A DNA stretch of 7,754 bases from Candidatus Gerdarchaeota archaeon (GTDB taxonomy: Archaea > Asgardarchaeota > Heimdallarchaeia > JABLTI01): assembly GCA_016840905.1 (NCBI GenBank), contig JAEORM010000116.1, positions 1 to 7,754 on the forward strand, given 5' to 3'. Position numbers and translations under genes: made by a program. Positions 4,855-7,754 of the stretch are shown here, piece after piece. The notes below the pieces were generated by a model, which made no database searches, was not told where the DNA came from, and was given only the letters and a program-made list of their open reading frames with translations. Position 1 is the stretch's first letter; each line of letters opens with the position of its first letter.

Positions 4855-5712
4855 CTAATCTCCGTCATTAAGGGGCAATCTAAAATCAGCACCAACTGTT
4901 CTATATTCAAGCTTTGGCGACAACGGCATCCTTCGTTTATGTTCAACTGATTGCCATCTTTTCTTGACCTTAATTACGATATCTTCTTCAATTTTCATCT
5001 TCTTGGCTATCTCTTTAACTGTTAAGACTCTTTCAAGTCCGAAAAGAATTATGTCGAGCGTCTGATATTTTATTCCCAGTTCTTCTTCGGCTGTCTGACC
5101 TGGCCAAAGTGCTGGGGTAGAGGGTTTTTGAGTTAATTCAGATGGAAGTCCCATATATTCTGCAAGTTTTCGAACTTGAGTCTTATATAAATCTAATATT
5201 GGTGCTATATCTGAAGCAGCATCTCCCCATTTTGTAAAGTACCCCATCATCGTTTCGGATTTATCTGAACTACCGCACACAATATGATTTAGCTTGTTAG
5301 AATAATAATATAGGTAAATCATCCTTGTTCTGGCTTTGATATTGCCCTTGCATATTCTATCTTCCGTCTCAAATATTGGAATAGTGTTGAAGAATCCTTC
5401 CAGGGCTGGTGTGATATCACATACTTGAGTTCTCAATTGGAATTTTTCTGCTACATATTTTGCATCTTCAATATCCTGAATATTGTAGGTTTCCCTTTCG
5501 GGTAGGATGAGTCCTAGTACCTTGTCTCCTCCTAAGGCATTAGCCGACAAAGCAGCTATAGTGCAGCTATCTATGCCTCCAGAAAGTCCTAAAACAACTC
5601 CTTTTGCTCCAGCATTTTCCACGTACTCTTTTATGAACCGGGTGATTCTTTTGTGAATATCAGGCGCATCTAAATCCAAAACAGAAGGTTCAAGTTCCAA
5701 ATTGACATGCAC
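4855..5712 (-). CDS. nadE: NAD synthetase (NadE)
   Basis: Makes NAD from deamido-NAD, ATP and ammonia (the last step of NAD synthesis). At 285 residues it is the single-domain, ammonia-dependent length with a slightly extended N-terminus. It has the PP-loop SGGIDS (44-49), GNIKARTRM (123-131), GSSDKSE (147-153), GYFTKWGD (157-164) and KPSTPALWPGQTAEEELG (197-214). The family usually has GQTDE in the last motif; here Ala replaces the Asp. The C-terminal HKRRMPLSP is also typical. The start is GTG at 5710-5712, with an in-frame TAG two codons upstream, so it is the first possible start. Its first-gene position in an operon with a nitrilase-type amidase suggests that the ammonia comes from glutamine hydrolysed by that partner. 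A perfect TGTGATATCACA palindrome occurs within the gene (5410-5421). Confidence 0.96.
   Translation of the reverse strand: MHVNLELEPSVLDLDAPDIHKRITRFIKEYVENAGAKGVVLGLSGGIDSCTIAALSANALGGDKVLGLILPERETYNIQDIEDAKYVAEKFQLRTQVCDITPALEGFFNTIPIFETEDRICKGNIKARTRMIYLYYYSNKLNHIVCGSSDKSETMMGYFTKWGDAASDIAPILDLYKTQVRKLAEYMGLPSELTQKPSTPALWPGQTAEEELGIKYQTLDIILFGLERVLTVKEIAKKMKIEEDIVIKVKKRWQSVEHKRRMPLSPKLEYRTVGADFRLPLNDGD
4858..4863 (-). promoter_or_regulatory. Shine-Dalgarno of the nitrilase gene inside nadE
   Basis: GGAGAT on the minus strand, 6 nt before the ATG (4849-4851), overlaps the last two sense codons of nadE. This supports the chosen start and coupled translation of the two-gene operon. Confidence 0.65.
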
Positions 5713-5738
5713 GTCCTAGTTTTATGCATCTAGGCAAG

Positions 5739-5746
5739 TATTTAAG
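5739..5746 (-). promoter_or_regulatory. TATA box of the nadE operon
   Basis: CTTAAATA on the minus strand, centred about 30 bp upstream of the GTG start. It predicts transcription starting only a few bases before the coding region, so the mRNA is probably almost leaderless; only a cramped AGGA precedes the GTG. Confidence 0.5.
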
Positions 5747-5752
5747 GGCAAG

Positions 5753-5761
5753 CATAAATAT
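5753..5761 (+). promoter_or_regulatory. TATA box of the elf1 operon
   Basis: CATAAATAT on the plus strand, about 25 bp upstream of a predicted start near 5782. The resulting short leader contains GAGGT (5787-5791), a Shine-Dalgarno 7 nt before the GTG start of elf1. This box lies within 10 bp of the opposing nadE box, so the divergent promoters nearly overlap. Confidence 0.5.
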
Positions 5762-5798
5762 TATGGAAGGATGAAATTGCCAAACCGAGGTTTCTAAC

Positions 5799-6065
5799 GT
5801 GGGGCGAAGAAGGAAAAAAGTTGTTCATATTCCAAAAAAGAGGTTACCAAAATTCTTCTCATGCCCTAGATGTGGGAAGGAAACAGTCCCTGTAGAGATT
5901 TTTCGCGAAGAGGCACGTGCTGTTGCAGGATGTAGCAGTTGTGGATTACAGGAAGAATTCCCAATTAAGCCCGCTCAAGGGGAAGTAGATGTTTACTGTC
6001 TGTTTACCGACAAAGTGTATAGTGCAACACGTAGAGCTTCAGAAGTAAATGAAGAAAGTGCCTAG
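5799..6065 (+). CDS. Elf1-type zinc-ribbon transcription elongation factor
   Basis: An 88-residue homologue of the eukaryotic elongation factor Elf1/ELOF1, which binds RNA polymerase II during elongation. It has the basic N-terminal tail MGRRRKK, a zinc ribbon with CPRC (Cys22, Cys25) and CSSC (Cys45, Cys48), and the conserved VDVYCLFTDKVY segment (63-74), matching the VDVY-x-D signature of Elf1. Both size and layout fit the family. The start is the GTG at 5799, preceded by GAGGT at 7 nt; an upstream in-frame ATG (5763) hits a stop after three codons. It is the first gene of a plus-strand run with GGGP synthase 17 bp downstream. A protein of this kind in an archaeon fits the TACK/Asgard-type assignment. 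Confidence 0.9.
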   Translation: MGRRRKKVVHIPKKRLPKFFSCPRCGKETVPVEIFREEARAVAGCSSCGLQEEFPIKPAQGEVDVYCLFTDKVYSATRRASEVNEESA

Positions 6066-6071
6066 TAAGGC

Positions 6072-6075
6072 AGGT
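6072..6075 (+). promoter_or_regulatory. Ribosome binding site of GGGP synthase
   Basis: AGGT, 7 nt before the ATG at 6083, located in the 17-bp gap after the elf1 stop. It supports the ATG and co-transcription with elf1. Confidence 0.45.
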
Positions 6076-6082
6076 TAAGCTC

Positions 6083-6835
6083 ATGCTCGGACACATAGAA
6101 AGGTCACTAATTGAAAGAATAAAGTCTGAAGGTTCAATTCACTTAACTTTATTGGATCCCGAGAAGATTACAACCGAACAGGCTTCGGAAATTGCTCAGA
6201 ACTCAAAAGCCAGCGGAACATCTGCCATTATGATCGGAGGGTCCACTTTTGTTTCTCCTTCTCATCTGGATAACGTTATAAAGAGCATAAAAGATACCGT
6301 GGATCTGCCTACAATTCTATTTCCTAACAATATAACTGGAATTAGTCGCTATGCTGATGCCATTTGGTTCATGTCTCTCCTAAACTCCGTTGACCCATAC
6401 TTTTTGGTTGGAGCCCAGATACTCGGCGCGCCTCTTGTCAAGAAATACGGTCTTGAACCCATTTCGATGGGTTATGTAATAGTGGGTGAAGGTGGAACGG
6501 CTGGCATAGTCGGTAAGGCAATTCCTGTTCCTTATAATAAACCTGAATTGGCTGCAGCTCATGCTTTGGCTGGTCAATATCTTGGGATGCACTTCATATA
6601 CCTTGAAGGAGGATCTGGCGCAAAAACACCTGTGCCACCTGAGATGATTCGTGCAGTGAAAAATCTAATAGATATACCTCTTATTGTCGGAGGAGGCATA
6701 AGGACAAAAGAAAATGCCTTAATCGCTACGAATGCTGGTGCAGATGTGATTGTTACAGGTAATGTTGTTGAAGGTAGCGACTCCAATCATAGAATCGCCG
6801 AAATTATAAGCGGCATAAAGAGAGCTAAATCATAG
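6083..6835 (+). CDS. Geranylgeranylglyceryl phosphate synthase
   Basis: Forms the first ether bond of archaeal membrane lipids by joining sn-glycerol-1-phosphate to geranylgeranyl diphosphate. The 250 residues form one TIM barrel. Visible motifs are HLTLLDPEK with the metal-binding Asp25 (20-28), IGGST (51-55), LFPNNITGISRYADAIWFMS (79-98), YLEGGSGA (173-180), GGGIR (203-207) and TGNVVE (225-230). The last three form the phosphate-binding loops for glycerol-1-phosphate. It looks like the group II type, common outside haloarchaea and their relatives. Length and all motifs are normal. The paralogous heptaprenylglyceryl phosphate synthase PcrB is bacterial and less likely in this setting. It sits between elf1 and polC on the same strand; a link with those information-processing genes is positional, not functional. 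Confidence 0.96.
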   Translation: MLGHIERSLIERIKSEGSIHLTLLDPEKITTEQASEIAQNSKASGTSAIMIGGSTFVSPSHLDNVIKSIKDTVDLPTILFPNNITGISRYADAIWFMSLLNSVDPYFLVGAQILGAPLVKKYGLEPISMGYVIVGEGGTAGIVGKAIPVPYNKPELAAAHALAGQYLGMHFIYLEGGSGAKTPVPPEMIRAVKNLIDIPLIVGGGIRTKENALIATNAGADVIVTGNVVEGSDSNHRIAEIISGIKRAKS

Positions 6836-6951
6836 CACAAATATGTCATTCATGTCTGCTTAAAAGCTTGGCCTTGTTCTTTAATTGTTAGAAAGACAAA
6901 ATAGATGCGTACAGTACATTTGCATCCAGTGATCCACGTTTGACTGTTGTA

Positions 6952-7754
6952 ATGAGTGAAGATTACCGTTCTTATGTAGAAGGTATGAAAAAGGAATTAG
7001 GTCAACTTTACGATATTAGCAACACTGCCCGCAAACGTGGACTTGATCCCTCTCTTGAAACGGAATGTAGAATTGCTCAGGATATCGCCGATCTTGTTGA
7101 AGGCCTTGTAGGTCCAAAAGGTGTGGCGCAAAGTATTCGTGAACTCAATACAAAAATGGGCAGAGAAGAACTTGCGTTTAAAATAGTCGAGCAAATCGTT
7201 GAGGGAAAATTTGAATCATTAGAGCCTGAGCCCGCGGCAGAGCAGGCTATTCGTACTGCTTTGGCTATTTTCACTGAAGGATTGACTGCTGCGCCAATTC
7301 AAGGTGTCGCTCAAGTAAAGATAAAGGCTAATGCTGATAGCTCACGTTATTTGGCGATATATTTTGCAGGACCAATTCGATCTGCTGGAGGGACGGACCA
7401 AGCACTAACGCTGGTAATAGGTGATTTTGTTCGTAGATTGCTTGGACTTGATCGCTACAAACCTACTCCAGAGGAAATTTCCAGATTTATTGAAGAATTG
7501 AGGTTATATGAGCGTTCTGTCGGAAGATTTCAATACCACATTCCTGACGAAGAGTTGAAAAAAGCTTTAGATCTTCTTCCAGTAGAAGTTACAGGTACAG
7601 AATCAGATCCCATCGAAGTTTCATCTTTTAGAAATTTACCCCGCGTGGAGACTAATCGTGTAAGAGGCGGAGCCTTAAGAGTTGTAAATGATGGAATCGT
7701 AGGGAGAGCTCTCAAAGTCCACATAATCGTCGATAAACTTGGGTACAAGGGATG
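6952..7754 (+). CDS. polC: DNA polymerase D large subunit DP2, partial (N-terminal 267 residues)
   Basis: Catalytic subunit of the replicative archaeal polymerase PolD, partner of DP1. The full protein usually exceeds 1,100 residues; only the N-terminal quarter is present and the frame is still open at the right edge. The N-terminus carries the family's YDISNTARKRGLDP (22-35) and the conserved block LVEGLVGPKGVAQSIREL. The hallmark YFAGPIRSAGGT lies at 137-148, followed by YHIPDEELKKAL and NRVRGGALRVVNDG. The start is the ATG at 6952. The frame is open back to a TAG at 6889, with a TTG at 6940 as an alternative, and no Shine-Dalgarno is visible. It follows GGGP synthase by 116 bp, a gap that holds no gene and only U-rich sequence (6876-6888) that might end upstream transcripts. 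PolD is absent from Crenarchaeota, which narrows the host. Confidence 0.96.
   Translation, partial: MSEDYRSYVEGMKKELGQLYDISNTARKRGLDPSLETECRIAQDIADLVEGLVGPKGVAQSIRELNTKMGREELAFKIVEQIVEGKFESLEPEPAAEQAIRTALAIFTEGLTAAPIQGVAQVKIKANADSSRYLAIYFAGPIRSAGGTDQALTLVIGDFVRRLLGLDRYKPTPEEISRFIEELRLYERSVGRFQYHIPDEELKKALDLLPVEVTGTESDPIEVSSFRNLPRVETNRVRGGALRVVNDGIVGRALKVHIIVDKLGYKG

Noticed and set aside
6380..7748. Minus-strand frames of 65-72 codons opposite GGGP synthase and polC
   Set aside because: They lie antisense to genes with unmistakable family motifs and have no credible product.

Overview
The window is archaeal chromosome. It encodes an Orc1/Cdc6 initiator, the large subunit of DNA polymerase D (DP2), an Elf1-type zinc-ribbon elongation factor and a geranylgeranylglyceryl phosphate (GGGP) synthase for ether lipids. 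PolD with Elf1 argues against a typical Crenarchaeon. The most likely source is a Bathyarchaeota/Thaumarchaeota-like or other deep TACK/Asgard lineage; this placement is inferred. The DNA is AT-rich, with very AT-rich intergenic stretches.

Left part (1-1864): the 5' two thirds of an orc1/cdc6 ATPase core lie on the minus strand, cut by the window edge. Then comes a gene-free interval (607-1432) that looks like a replication origin. It has two near-identical origin recognition boxes (ORBs) at 751-777 and 1210-1236, a more degenerate ORB in opposite orientation at 942-962, and an AT-rich tract (836-925) between the first two. A small winged-helix protein gene (1433-1864) follows, preceded by a dyad operator-like element that has a near-copy inside the origin.

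Middle part (1905-4017): two minus-strand genes. One encodes a membrane-anchored coiled-coil protein with a C-terminal winged helix. The other encodes an unrecognised 165-residue helical protein. Around them are three dense clusters of the half-site TGTGAT/ATCACA (about 20 copies or near-copies in 1.3 kb). These are phased at 7 or 11 bp, with full palindromes close to TGTGATATCACA. The largest cluster surrounds the promoter of the membrane protein gene. I regard protein plus site array next to the origin as the best candidate for an undescribed system: an autoregulated membrane-tethered DNA binder, possibly an origin-anchoring or partition device.

Right part (4018-7754): a two-gene minus-strand operon, nadE then a nitrilase-family amidohydrolase 3 bp apart, resembles a glutamine-dependent NAD synthetase split into two chains. 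Divergent from it is a plus-strand run: elf1, GGGP synthase, and the 5' quarter of polC (DP2), which runs off the right edge. PolD within about 6 kb of orc1 and an origin recalls the replication gene neighbourhood known from Pyrococcus.
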